From Papaver somniferum (lineage: Eukaryota; Streptophyta; Magnoliopsida; Ranunculales; Papaveraceae), in NCBI RefSeq assembly GCF_003573695.1, contig NC_039365.1, forward strand, positions 79,127,082 to 79,191,081: a stretch of DNA of 64,000 nucleotides, in the 5' to 3' direction. Positions 24,924 to 36,484 of the stretch are shown here, piece by piece. Each line of letters starts with the position of its first letter. The stretch's first letter is position 1. The notes under the pieces were generated by a model, which was not told the DNA's origin, did no database searches, and worked only from the letters and a program-made list of their open reading frames with translations. Made by a program: the position numbers and the translations under genes.

Positions 24924-25540
24924 AAGTGTGGGACCGGATATGGCCAAGGCATGGCTGTCCGGCCAAAGAGTCCAGTCCCAGCGTATTTTTCCTGATTTTA
25001 CAATATTTTTCATGATTTTAGGGAAATATCATAAAATCAAGGAGTTTGTTGAAACCAAGGAATTTGTTGAAATCAAGGAGTTTTCATGAGATGAGGGAAA
25101 CGTAAAAAATAATAATAACAAAATAAGGGGCGTGTGGGACCGGCTAGGGCATGATCGGCCGGCTAGGTCCCGGTCCCACGAGTTTCCCTAATTTTATATT
25201 ATTTTTCATGGGTTTAGGGAAATATCATGAAATCAGGGAATTTTCATGGGATGAGGGAAATCATAAAATAATAAGGAACCATGAGGTATGGGACCGGAAA
25301 CTGCTAGGGCATGGCCGTACGGCTAGTGAGCTTGGTCCCACGACACCTTTCCTAATTTTTATTATTTCTTTGACTTGAGGAAATTTCATGAATTCAATGA
25401 GTTTTTTCATGAAACGAAGGATATTTGCTCAAATGAAGAGATTTTCATGAGATCAAGGAAAATAATAAAATAATATAAACTATAAAATTAGGCGTGGGAC
25501 TGGCCACGACAGGCCGTCCGGTGGGCCCAGTCCCCTAGCG
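24924..25540 (+). repeat. Four hairpin modules in D 3' LTR
   Basis: Four degenerate modules, 150-210 bp apart (about 24927, 25135, 25288, 25492), each contain GTGGGACCGG ... CCGGTCCCAC-like arms around a GGCCGG-rich centre. They are separated by AT-rich spacer with TCATGAAATC/TTTTCATGAGAT words. The right LTR has the same four at 34421-35030. Confidence 0.75.
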
Positions 25541-25837
25541 CCTTGATTAATATTTCATTATTTATTATTTTCTTCCTATTTTGCATAGGTTCATCGTTCC
25601 TTCGTGTTTTGGAATGCTCGTTCGTGCATTCAGGTGCTCGTTTGTGCATTATTGCTGCATACACTTGCATCATTTTAGTCGGGGCTTACTCGATAGTTGC
25701 TCAGATGACCGCATGTTGAATATTTATCACTAACCCGTGAAATTCTGCTGGGAAGAACCACAAATTGAAGTGACGAAATATTACGAAGAATCGTAGAATA
25801 TTGTTGAATATTCAGTTAACGATTAGAGATAATTAAT

Positions 25838-26125
25838 TGATGGCTCTATACTAGCAGGCATGCTGTCTAGGAGCATTAATTATCTGAGAATTGAGAGATA
25901 TGAGCTTGTTGAAACGTCGTATCTCTTTTATATAGTCAGGGAAAACCTTGTTGCATCTTGAAGACGTTGTTGCTCTATATTAGCAGGGAAGTTGTCTAGG
26001 AGTCGTCCAATCATTAAGATTCTATACACATGTCTTTTATATAATCAGGGAAAACATTGTTACATGCTGAAGACGTTATCGCTCCATACTAGCAGGCAAG
26101 CTGTCTAGGAGCCGTCCAATCGTTC
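25838..26125 (+). repeat. Three-copy repeat in D 3' LTR
   Basis: The core CTATACTAGCAGGCA...TGTCTAGGAG occurs three times, about 100-130 bp apart. The copies are linked by GTCAGGGAAAAC and GAAGACGTT words. The other LTR has the same three at about 35338, 35468 and 35578. Confidence 0.75.
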
Positions 26126-26369
26126 GATTATATATAAAAGTGATTACTGAAATTGCTCAGTATTCATGAAATATGTCGTTGCCTCAGTTGAGAGACTGCA
26201 TATTCATGTATGCTCTGAGAGAAGTGTACTTAGTCAGAGACTCTTGTGGCATGAGCTTTCATGCTTCGATAATAGACATGAGCCTTAATACTCATCCGAT
26301 TGCTGGATCAGGAATATGTAAAATTATAGTTTTACGATTTTAGCCTTTATCGAAAATCCACCATCTACA

Positions 26370-27352
26370 TTAAGTCCCCTGCTTAGTGAGGGATAGTCAT
26401 GTTCCTTAGTCAGCACTAGATGGTGATTTTCTAGTCATAAACGAAATAAGTAATTGAACTTAGTCGTAAGATAAGATGTTACCGGATTTCCGATTGTACG
26501 AGCGAACCATGGTTTGAACGAAGATCCCAGTGGCATGATAGAGCATTGTCTAACGAGCGTAAAGTGGTGTAGCACCGCTGATTTGGTGATGGAACCTTGA
26601 TCGGTGTAGGATTCACGGATCTGGGCCCAAGAAAGGAATCCGTTTTAGCGCGGACGTTCGTTCGTTCGTTAGTTTAAGAAACAAACAAAATAGACCTGAG
26701 TCTAATGACAAAAATTTTTTCTATGAGATTTCACGAAAAACAAAATTTTATTTTTTAAATACGTGAGATTTCACAAAGTGGAATAAACTCTCATTTCAAA
26801 GGTGGATGCTCTTACGAGAGAATTTTTTTTTTTGAACATACGTGCGTCTGTGAGTAATAAAATTTTGTTTATGAGCTTTCATGAAAAAAAAATTCTTCGA
26901 GCTTTCAGAAATCTTTGAAAATGTACTCTCACTTCAAAGACATATGCTCGCGCGAGGGAGCAAAAACATATATGTTATTTTTCAAACTTACGTGAGTTTC
27001 ACGTTAAACATATATATTTTTGTAAAACCAATGTTTTGATTTTGAACAACTGTTGAAAGTAGACAATTATACAAGGTGAAATAATGTTTGTATGTAAGTT
27101 TTCACAATTGTAGAATGGACGTATGTTCAATTTTTGAAAAACCAGTGGATGTTAAAATTTACGTGGGTTGTTCACGGTTTTATGAAAATCAAGTCATGAT
27201 TTTGAATAATGAATTTTGCTCGTCTTTGCAGGTTTGAGGGAACGAGCAAGTTTTCGAAATTCTGACGTTATAATCACTACAGCTAGTGAAATTGTAAATA
27301 GGTAAGAGTTGGATCGTTACCATTTTGTTACGCGTTTGTTATTGGTATATCC
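26370..27352 (-). mobile_element. D internal region, 3' non-coding end with PPT
   Basis: On the - strand AAGCAGGGGACTTAA (26370-26385) abuts the 3' LTR and is the likely polypurine tract. The rest is non-coding as far as I can see, with repeats around ACGTGAGATTTCAC between 26730 and 27000. On the + strand, TTTGCAG at about 27225-27231 and GTAAGAG at about 27302 could bound a short exon ahead of the ORF at 27353. Confidence 0.55.
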
Positions 27353-27685
27353 ATGACTCCATGTATTTCGCCTCAGATAGTGGTGACTTCGGGTAACAAC
27401 CACTCTTCTGTCCCTTCCGGGGAACGCTCCAGAAATATCAAGTCAAAGATGAAGACTTCTGCAGATGTTCATGCCGAGGTGAATCAACCTTTCAGGGACG
27501 CTGGAAAGATGATGCATTGTATGTCTCTCGATCATCTGGGAGTCGTCCGTGGTGGAATCAACGCTTTCTTAGCCTTAGCGGATGCGGAAGAGAAGCAGGG
27601 ACGAGATGAGCCATTACTGAAAAGGAAAGTTGAAGATGAAAGGCTTGCAGCTTATCAGCAAAACGACGCCGGCTTCAGCAAATGA
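27353..27685 (+). CDS. Opposite-strand ORF in element D (hypothetical)
   Basis: It is 110 codons, charged (Lys/Glu/Asp/Arg-rich C-terminal half), with no recognised domain. It runs antisense to the D gag and lies about 1 kb from the 3' LTR. Tat-lineage gypsy elements are known to carry extra ORFs between pol and the 3' LTR, in some families in antisense orientation, and this position fits that. It could also be a captured host exon or a chance ORF. The frame stops at 27683-27685; nearby sequence (27690-28060) shows no clear continuation. Confidence 0.4.
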   Translation: MTPCISPQIVVTSGNNHSSVPSGERSRNIKSKMKTSADVHAEVNQPFRDAGKMMHCMSLDHLGVVRGGINAFLALADAEEKQGRDEPLLKRKVEDERLAAYQQNDAGFSK

Positions 27686-30584
27686 GACTAGCGGCTGAAG
27701 ACGAAGTCTGATCTCGCGTGGAAGGTGTAGCTTCTGATTCAAATGTAGATGAATGAAGAATTTTGTCATAATTCGTCATCAGAAAATTCAGAACTCAGGT
27801 CTTCATTGAAAATGTTGTAGAATCTTCGTCTGATGTCGGATTTTCGTGATCTACCCATGTTTCTTCATCCTCAGAAAATTTCCAAGATTCCTCAAATAAG
27901 ATTTTCGGATTTTGAGCACGTTTAAGGGTCGAAATTGACGAAACAGTAAACTTCCAGGAGACTTCCAGAAAATTTTCAGCTGGTATGTAGTCCAATGTTT
28001 TGGCCACATCTTTTTCTCATTTCTCCAATTGATATGAATTTCGGATATGTTGTGGAGGAAATCCATACGAAGAGAATGGTATATGACCCATCCCTAGATT
28101 CTTTACCAATTTCTCCCAGCTCGCTGCTTTGTGCGTGGAAGTGTAAAATCATCTCAGGCGAGCTTGTTGTAAAACACTCGTGTTGTGTCTTTAGACCATT
28201 CGCTTGTGTCTTGAAAGGTTGGTGAAGGATTTTAATGTTATTGAGTTATTTGAAATTAGGAAATATTGATTGATACATGAGCATGGTGCTTGCAGTGCCG
28301 TCTTGGTTTTGTCAGTCGTAGAAACATTACTTCTGAAACCCTGGTCAGGGGACCATAACTGAGGTCGCTCTAAAGAAGGGATGATGTAATGACATGTCCC
28401 GGTGATAGCATTCATTTTATGATGAATGATAAAAACATGAGAGTCTGGTGCCACGGGTCTTGGACTGTGAAACTAATCGCCATGATCAGTGGACCGTCAG
28501 TCCCCAGTATTTTGTTAAATCTCTCCTTTTCATTTCCTCTTCTTCTGGCAAGACTTGGATAGAGGACCCAGGTAGAAAAATTGATGTAAATACCTAGGTT
28601 GTCGAAGTTGAAGGTACCTTGATGAAGGACTTAGTGGAAAGACCTGGTGGACACCGATCGACTGTGGAAGTTATGAATCCCGTTCAAGAATTGCTGCTTG
28701 CATGTTGTACGCTCTAGAAGCTGTAGGAAGCTCATACGACGTCGGAATTCGGTGATTGACCCCAACTTTTGAAGATAAGAGACTTAGTAATCATATGATA
28801 AAAGAATAACTCAATTTGGAGTTGCATAGTTCATCCAACGAAACGTGCACATTTGTAATTTGTAATCCCGCACAAGACTTTCAGATTTCATAGGCCTGAC
28901 GGTAAAGGCCATATCTTTCGGTTCGTATGTCCGATTGATGCGCCCTTTTGGTATGTTGTAGAAGAGACATAGACGAACATCTTTTGTTGAGGAAGTAGTG
29001 TCCCATTACTCACTCATTTTAACGTTTTTGTAAACCCATGGGCTGAAGTATGTTGTATCTCATTTGTAGAGGTGATGAGAACATCTTGTAGAAGACTTGG
29101 GATTGTGCCCACCTGTTGTGAAAGCTTCGGAAAGACTTTCATGTGAACATATTTCATGTCTACACACCTTGATATGAATCATTAGTGCTTGGAGAAGTCC
29201 GATCCATCGAGTAACACTTCATAGAACGGATAGTTGATGAAGCTGGTCATGAGGATGTTGCCCCTGAGACCGTCGTAGATGCTAGATCACGATTGAAATT
29301 TCTCCAGAAATTCTTGTTGATGCTGAGACCATGAAAGTATATCCTCCACATATCCTTTTTGATGCCGATACTATGTTTGGCGTTGCTCCAGAGACCGAAA
29401 AAGGCTAGAACCATGATTATCGATATAACCTTTGCTCCTTCATCCAGTGAGCCTTTCACGAACTAGTTGATGAGTTGAGCATTCCTAAGATGAAGATGTT
29501 CTAGGAATTCAACCCAAATTCTCCTGAATATGACTTTACTGTGAAGTGGCTTCGTCAGGGAATCGATGTTGTTGTAGCAGATAATAGCGGCAGTCTCCAT
29601 TCTGGATGTGAGGAAAAAAAAGTTCCTTGGTCGTGCAAGGATTGTGATGTAGAGAGGTTCCGTTGATGAAGTTTCATGGAATCACATCAAATTGTAAATT
29701 CCAATAAGATCAAGTCCCCAGTGTATATTGAAGGAGTTTGTGCCATCCATGGATGAATGATGTTGCATCTGCTTCAGAAGTCTTATCATGGGATAATAAA
29801 GAATTAGAGATTGTAATTTAGTTACACTTTGATTGCGCTGGTGTTGAATCAGTGTGTCATCGTCGAGATATTTGTGCTGAAGCTAGATGCGCCGTTATAG
29901 GAGGTGTACCTTTTGATTGGGAGTACAATTTGAAGGCTTCTTAGATGCTTGAGCGTTGAAGCGTCATATCCCTTGAACATGTCTTAGGTTTGATCGTTTG
30001 GGTCCCAACTATCTTCTGTTGATTCAGCATTCCTTTAGTCGCGGTAGTGGGATTCAACACTTGTGCAAACATCAGAGCTTTATGGTTTTGTGGCACACAT
30101 GAACATGCAAGGCTATGGAGAAATGCCCAAATTTTTCTTTGTCGTGCTTGGACATCATCTCAGTAATGAATGTCTCAGTGAGATGCTCGATTCAGATAAA
30201 TGTCAGATTCAACCACTTGGTAAAATATTGCTGAAGTGAGATTACCCACTTATAGCGTCTTGCAATAGCAGAGATGCTAGCAGAATTGAGTCCCCATGCT
30301 AGAATAGCATGTGAGGAAATAAATGACATAGACATGGGACAAATGAGACTTGCCTGAGTACAAGACCTTTTGATGAATGTCTACGAATCTTTTGCAGGTT
30401 CTTGTTTCAACCTCGTCAAAGATTCCTCCAAGTGATCTGATGATGGAACACCCGCCAAATCTTCTGGATCAGAACTTTCTTTGTTGGAGAGATGTATAAC
30501 TAAAGGCGCTTTGTAAGTACCCACCTTTTCAGTGTGGACTCGTCTGAAGGACATGTCATATCCTAGATCTTCCTGATTATGTGA
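27686..30584 (-). mobile_element. D internal region with scattered pol vestiges
   Basis: No long frame survives. Two integrase-like words appear on the - strand: HWGLDLIG (about 29700-29730), matching the first-Asp block of gypsy integrases, and QYFTKW (about 30210-30230), matching the block that normally follows it. Their order along the - strand is reversed from a normal integrase, so the region may be rearranged or one match may be chance. No YxDD reverse-transcriptase motif was found. Confidence 0.4.
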
Positions 30585-30790
30585 AACTTGGTTTCTATCC
30601 AGGTAGAACTTATGTTCACTTTGAGAGTAATGTAGCCATAAGTATTTCCGAGCGTTCCTTCAAGTTCTCTGATTGAGATAGGAGCATGAGTAGCTTCTTG
30701 TCAAGTGATTCCTGTGGATCCGATGGTTTTCAGTGGAATGTTGTTGATGGTTGTGCCAGCATCGATCAACGTTCTTCAAAATTTGTTTCT
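30585..30790 (-). pseudogene. Aspartic protease remnant of element D
   Basis: The - strand translation contains LIDAGTTINNIPLKTIG, where the active-site Asp is followed by Ala-Gly rather than the usual Thr/Ser-Gly. About 25 residues later comes ISIRELEGTLGNTYGYI, then TKFHII. This spacing fits the protease region of gypsy polyproteins. One stop falls between the blocks. It lies downstream of the gag at 31343-32454, as expected. Confidence 0.6.
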
Positions 30791-31342
30791 TCTGAGATCG
30801 ACTGTGATAAGCAGTCCCATGTCGTACATCTCTTGGTCTATGGCTGGAGGCTCCAGAATTATTTCCGGAATGGACTTCTTGACATGATGTGGTTCAGTGA
30901 TGTGAACATGTCTCTTCTTTGTGCCTTCGACAGATAGAGTAATTCACGTGTCGACCAAGGGTTGAACTGCTTCTTTGAATGGTTGTTCAGAGAGCATAAA
31001 GGTTCTGACTGGAGAGGATTCTTGTGTACTCCTGGGATTCTCCATTTATTCTTCAGTTGGCTCTCTCCTGATGAACGACAATTTGATCGCACCATCTTGA
31101 ACCCAGACTTCCAGTAACTCGATCACTCCTTCATGGGAAGAGAGAAGTTTGAGTCTGTATGATCATTTTCGTTCGTTGATGCCGGATCGAGGTTTGTGCA
31201 TTTCAGGATTGGTTATCTTTTCTTTGCGCATTCAGAGGATCCTGAGATGTTGGAGAAGCGCTTCGATGTTGTGTCTCGACTTTCCTTTCATTCTTTTCAG
31301 TAACAACATTTGTTGAAGGCTGAAGATTGTATTGATTGTTTA

Positions 31343-32454
31343 CTAGGCGTCGGCTGCTTCGAGGTTCCTCGATCTTGAAGACTTTTCTATTTCCAGTAAA
31401 GCAGGTGCAGTAGTCGCTGATCGTTTGGATGCTTCATGAAGCTCTGAAAAGGTATGGAAACGAAGATTTTCCAACAAAGCTCTGTAGACCGGAATCATGC
31501 CGTTGATACACAAGTCTACAAGTTGTTGCTCCGTGACATTTAAATCATGACAGTCCAAGGCCTGGACTCTGAATCTTTTCACGTACTCATTGGGATGTTC
31601 ATTGTTCCTCTGAAACATTCTTCCAAGATCAGAGAGAGTAACTTGCTCTGACACAAAGAAGTACTTTCTTTAGAAGGCTTTAATCATTTCTCCCAAATTG
31701 TTGATAGTTCCTGGTGTGATGTTGTTGTACCAGGTATATGCCCTGCCTTTCAAGGATTTTGAAAATTCTTTGAGGCGAAAAACATGGTTGTGCTCATGTT
31801 CGCCCAAGGCTACCAGGAACCGAGAAACATGCTCCCGAGCATTGCCTGTTCCGTCATATAAAGTGAAGGTTGGAGAGATATACCCTTTTGGAAGAGGAAT
31901 CCTTTACGTAGCAGCAGGGTATGGAGGCTGGTGACGATGGATATGCGATGTCTTTTCTTTTCCATGGTTCTCCAAGAGGCGTTCCAAATCTTCCCGAGTA
32001 ATGAAATTTGATGATTCTTTCGTCGATGGATCGTCTGCAGCTTTATGGACTTTGCTGTCATCCACTGTATGAATTGGAACTAATTCAAGATCGGCATCTG
32101 AGGATGTTTCCTTTTCTTTTCCTTTTCCTTGAGTCTTCTCTGACATCTTGACAATGAGAGTCTTGAGATAATTGAATAGCTCCTTCTGTGTTGCAGCCAT
32201 GTCAGTTTGATTCTTTGCAAGAGTCTCTTGTACCTTGATGAGATCAGCCATGGTAGGTGGTGAACTCCCCCTGACTTCCCAGGGTGTCGGCCGAACAGGG
32301 GATGACCTTCCATGTTAGCGTGAGGAGGAATAACATTACCATCGTCAGTGTTAGAGGCCGGAATGGTTTCCGGAATACTCTCATTATTATTGTTTCTAGT
32401 GCTAGCGTCGTTTGTGTTGGAACCTGTAACTAACCTAGACCTAAGACCAGCCAT
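31343..32454 (-). pseudogene. gag: Gypsy-type gag of element D
   Basis: Gag packages the RNA. A first Met at 32454 opens a Asn/Ser-rich N-terminus. A frameshift near 32260 moves reading to the frame of MADLIKVQETL (32251). From there one frame continues to 31343 with two in-frame stops (about 31904 and 31673). The core is a classic retrotransposon gag: YDGTGNAREHVSRFL, RLKEFSKSLKGRAYTWY, VTLSDLGRMFQRN, ALDCHDLN, CINGMIPVYRALLENL. It sits about 60 bp inside the 5' LTR on the - strand, as expected. It is not functional as it stands. Confidence 0.9.
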
Positions 32455-32937
32455 ATTTGTGAATACTGAGATTGCAACCGAGTGAATGATCTCCCGTTGT
32501 GGTCTCCAATCTGTAGATGGGGAAAAACGATTTGCTGGTTTTTACGGAATTGAGGAGATGACAGTGTGGAGACTCCTTGAACCGACCAAATGCTCAACCT
32601 CACACATATGCACTGCAAGAAGGGAGTTCTTTAAGTTCGAGAGATCAATCTGTAGGACTCCGGCCTAAACCAAGACAATGGTCGTTCCAGAGTCAATTCG
32701 GTCACAAGAGAGGATGGGCTGATCTGTAGGAGGGAAGCTGAGAAACGTGTGAAATCAATGGTGATCGATATTGTAGGTGTGTTTTGTATTCTGTGTAAGA
32801 GAGTTCTGAATGATTGAGTTTACTCAGTTGAGAGTGATTGCCCAGACGATGAGTTCGTGTAGACGAAAGATTGTCTGTGTGAACTTGTCGAGAAATTCTT
32901 GTCTAGACGAATGTCCTTTTCAATCATGATTCAGGGG

Positions 32938-32948
32938 CCTTTTATATT
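32938..32948 (-). promoter_or_regulatory. Putative TATA box of D 5' LTR
   Basis: AATATAAAAGG on the - strand lies about 430 bp before the LTR end and is conserved in the other LTR near 13590. It would place a long U3 upstream. Confidence 0.5.
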
Positions 32949-33344
32949 GCTGAATTGAAAAAACCATGATCCCATGAAGTGTGACAGTTGTTGGAGTCGA
33001 AGAGTGGGGAAGTGAAAATCGTGTTGAAACCAGTTGCTCATCGTGCGGAGACTTGGTTAACTTTCCACCCACTACTTTTCTAACTCCTCCAACTGATTGC
33101 ACGACTTTCCCACATTCTCGTCGTGTGTATGAACACACGTGCCGTAGACCTCCAGACCAAAACCCTAGTTAATATCCCCCCATGTGACACGATTGACATC
33201 TCGTGATTGTGGAGTCAGTTGTTGACTTTATGGGACGATGAGTCCTTGTATTGCTGAGTTGAACGTGACTTTGCAAATGTTAAGAGACTCATAAATTGAA
33301 CATGTCTGTTGAGACAGAGGTATAATTATGTTGGTTGTTAAGGT

Positions 33345-33670
33345 GAACAAATGTTGCTCTTATGAGAAAATGTTGCTCGTTTGATAAATTGTTGAATGTT
33401 GATAATCAATATTCATGGACTGAACAAATATTGAATATTGATAGTTGAACCAATATTCATGGACTGAGCAAATATTGCTCGTCTAAGCAAATGTTGCTCA
33501 TTTGATGAATTATTGAATATTGATAGTTGAACCAATATTCATCAGTACGAACAAATATTGTTCATCTGAGAAAATGTTGCTCATTTGATGAATTGTTGAA
33601 TATTGATAGTTGAACCAATATTCCTTAGTCTGAGCAAATATTGCTCGGCTGAGCAAATGTTGCTCAATTG
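33345..33670 (+). repeat. 44-bp minisatellite in D 5' LTR
   Basis: Same AT-rich unit as at 13990-14410 but about two units shorter. Confidence 0.75.
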
Positions 33671-34420
33671 ATGAAGTATTAGCATGACCAAATAAATATT
33701 AAATTAAAATACTGGCGACCAAACCAAGTATAATTAATTAAAGTGCTGATCATGGGATCAACATAAAATTTAGTGTTTGAATCTGGAATTATGAACCTTG
33801 AACTCAAAACCCTAATTTTGATCAATTGCTGAATTGATGATTTATTGAAAATCATTTATGAAATGAAGGAGGGACCGGATACATGGGATGATGAGTCGAC
33901 TATGTAGCGCCCAGATGCTGAGGTGAGAAAAATATTAAAGTCTCTTGAAGACCAGTTGGTGAAAGGATGATTAAATGCTGGTTTAATCATTTGTTGCTGA
34001 AAAATAATGCTTATTTCAGCATTAGGTGTTAAAACCTAACTATGAAGAGATGAAAGACCGACCAAGGAATCATGAAACCGTCCTTGGTTGGTTATGGGAT
34101 CGTCTGTTGATCATTTTATGAAGTTCCAAGTTGTTCGGAAGAGTTTTGGACCTAATACGTGCAATTGTGCAAATTAGGTCAAATCATGAAAAGTATATGG
34201 GACTGACTCCTTGCAAGAGAAAAAACCAACTTTGGTCGATCAAGGTAACGTGCTCACATCACCAAAGTCTCCGCATCTCAGTCCTGAGAATTTTGATATT
34301 TTCTGGTGTGCGTTTGAGCAACATTTTGAGAAAATATAAAAAAATCAGAGATTTTTGCTGAAACCGTGAAAACTTCATGAGATGAAGGAAAATAATAATA
34401 AAAAATGAAGGAATCATGAA

Positions 34421-35030
34421 GTGTGGGACCGACTATGCATGGCCGTCCGGGCAAAGAGCCCGGTCCCAGGGTATTTTTCCTAATTTTATAATATTTTCAT
34501 AATTTTAGGGAAATATCATAAAATCAAGGAGTTTGTTGAAACCAAGGAATTTGTTGAAATCAAGGAGTTTTCATGAGATGAAGGAAACATAAAAAATAAT
34601 AATAACAAAATAAGGGGAATGTGGGACCGTATAGGGCATGACCGGCCGGCTACGGCCCGATCCCACGAGTTTCCCTAATTTTATATTATTTTTCATGGGT
34701 TTAGGGAAATATCATGAAATCTGGGAATTTTCATGGGATGAGGGAAATAATAAAATAATAAGGAACCATGAGGTATGGGACCGTCCACGGCTAGGGCATG
34801 GTCGGCCGGCTAGTGAGCTTGGTCCCACGACACCTTTCCTAATTTTTATTATTTCTTTGACTTGAGGAAATTTCATGAATTCAAGGAGTTTTTTCATGAA
34901 ACGAAGGATATTTGCTCAAATGAAGAGATTTTCATGAGATCAAGGAAAATAATAAAGTATGATAAAATATAAAATTGGGCGTGGAACTGGCCATGGCATG
35001 ACCGGCCGGCCGATGGGACCAGTCCCCTAG
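34421..35030 (+). repeat. Four hairpin modules in D 5' LTR
   Basis: Modules lie at about 34421, 34621, 34775 and 34980, each with GGGACC...GGTCCC-type arms and a GGCCGGC centre. Spacing and order match the 3' LTR, although bases within the arms differ. Confidence 0.75.
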
Positions 35031-35335
35031 CGCCTTGATTAATATTTCATTATTTATTTTTTTCTTCCTGTTTTGCATAGGTTCATCGTTCCTTCATGTT
35101 TTGGAATGCTCGTTCGTGCATTCAAGTGCTCGTTTGTGCATTATTGCTGAATACACTTACATCATTTTAGTCGGGGCTTACTCGATAGTTGCTCAGATGC
35201 CCGCACGTTGTATATTGATCACTAACCCGTGGAATTCTGCTGGGAAGAACCACAAATTGAAGTGACAAAATATTACGAAGAATCGTAGAATATTGTTGAA
35301 TATTTATTTAGTTAACGATTAGAGATAATTAATTG

Positions 35336-35620
35336 ATGGCTCTATACTAGCAGACATGCTGTCTAGGAGCATTAATTATTTGAGAATTGAGAGATATGAG
35401 CTTGTTGAAACGTCGTATCTCTTTTATATAGTCAGGGAAAACCTTGTTGCATCCTGAAGACGTTATTGCTCTATACTAGCAGGGAAGCTGTCTAGGAGCC
35501 GTCCAATCATTAAGATTCTATACACGTGTATTTTATATAATCAGGGAAAACATTGTTACATCCTGAAGACGTTATCGCTCTATACTAGCAGGCAAGATGT
35601 CCAGGAGCCGTCCAATCGTT
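35336..35620 (+). repeat. Three-copy repeat in D 5' LTR
   Basis: Three copies of the CTATACTAGCAG...GTCTAGGAG core, as at 25838-26125. Confidence 0.75.
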
Positions 35621-35849
35621 TGATTCTATATGAAAGTGATTACTGAAATTGCTCAGTATTCATGAAATATGTCGTTGCCTTAGTTGAGAGACTGCATATT
35701 CATGTATGCTCTGAGAGAAGTATACTCAGTCTTTCATGCTTCAACAATAAACATGAGCCTCAATACTCATCTGATTGTTGGATCAGGAATATGTAAAATT
35801 ATGGTTTTACGATTTTAGCCTTTGTCGAAAATCCACCATCTACAAAAGG

Positions 35850-36484
35850 GAACTTTCAATGGGGATGCAAAGTTCGTAAGATGCGATATGCACTTTCGTT
35901 TATATCAATGGAATTAGCTAAGTTTTCTCCTCATAAGAACTCGGATCGTTATTATCCTTAGTTTAGGCAAAAAAATTATTATAATGATAGTTCAAATTTT
36001 GCATACCACTCGACAAGATCATCTCATAAAAGTACCGAATATAGAAAAAGAGATAACTTTGTAAATGCAAAGGAAAGATCCGATGTTCCAAATTGGAGAA
36101 AGGGTGTTTCACAAAACATTCAAAAGGATAATGATCCTAATGGTATTATGAAGGAGAAAGTTGCTCCTTCGAAACCTAACTCTAAATGGGTTCCTAAGTC
36201 CTCCATAGCCAAGAAGGGATCAAAAGTTAGTCACAAGAATGACTCTCAGCTGTTAATTGTTGGTGACAATAATTACAAGAGTTTTCTTGAAAGACTAAAG
36301 AGAGACATCATGTCTGAATTATCTTGTACTAGTGGACGTTGTGATAATGACACTCTTCATCACAAGTAAAAGAAGAAAAACAAGAGATGGAACAAGAGAA
36401 ATCAAACCAAGCAATAAGTCAAGAATGATGATTCGGTCTTAGTCACTCGTGACGAAAAAGACAAGGATCAACTTAACACAACCT
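35850..36484 (+). pseudogene. gag: Sirevirus-like gag, C-terminal part beyond element D
   Basis: It continues the gag broken at 13165, after the second AAAGG copy. It holds the end of the knuckle (QWGCK), the Asn/Tyr-rich linker, the KPNSKWVPKS motif (about 36170) and the basic tail to the stop in ACAACCTAGTTGT. An intact stretch of 73 codons lies at 36148-36369. The His of the knuckle appears changed at the junction. Confidence 0.8.

Larger units (their letters stand above)
13166..26369 (-). mobile_element. Element D 3' LTR, split by the chromovirus
   Basis: The outer parts are 13166-14860 and 24612-26369. They align through their length with the 5' LTR at 32512-35844, with a few percent divergence and small length differences. 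It has the TGTAGATGG/CCATCTACA terminal inverted repeat. A - strand TATA-like AATATAAAAGG lies near 13586-13600. The chromovirus and one TSD copy account for the gap. Confidence 0.85.
13166..35844 (-). mobile_element. LTR retrotransposon D, complete span with nested insertions
   Basis: It is bounded by TGTAGATGG at 13166 and CCATCTACA at 35844. The TSD AAAGG occurs at 13161-13165 and 35845-35849, inside the CCHC knuckle of a family A gag. The LTRs are 13166-26369 (3.45 kb without its insertion) and 32512-35844 (3.33 kb). The gag is on the - strand, and a polypurine tract lies beside the left LTR, so the right LTR is the 5' one. The internal 6.1 kb has a broken gag, protease and integrase vestiges but no visible reverse transcriptase. 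The gag type suggests Ty3/gypsy. Confidence 0.85.
32512..35844 (-). mobile_element. Element D 5' LTR
   Basis: It is 3333 bp with perfect TGTAGATGG/CCATCTACA ends. It is uninterrupted and preserves the empty chromovirus target at about 34098. It contains the minisatellite (33345-33670), hairpin modules (34421-35030) and three-copy repeat (35336-35620). The short interval to gag on the - strand (32455-32511) should hold the PBS; TGGAGACCACAACGGG begins with TGG, but I cannot name the tRNA. Confidence 0.88.

Noticed and set aside
27851..28066. Overlapping reverse-strand ORFs of 70-71 codons in element D
   Set aside because: No domain, and the two frames overlap each other with no support for either.
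32981..33172. ORF of 63 codons repeated at 13634-13825
   Set aside because: It is conserved only because both are D LTR copies. The matching antisense ORF is equally conserved, so there is no coding signal.
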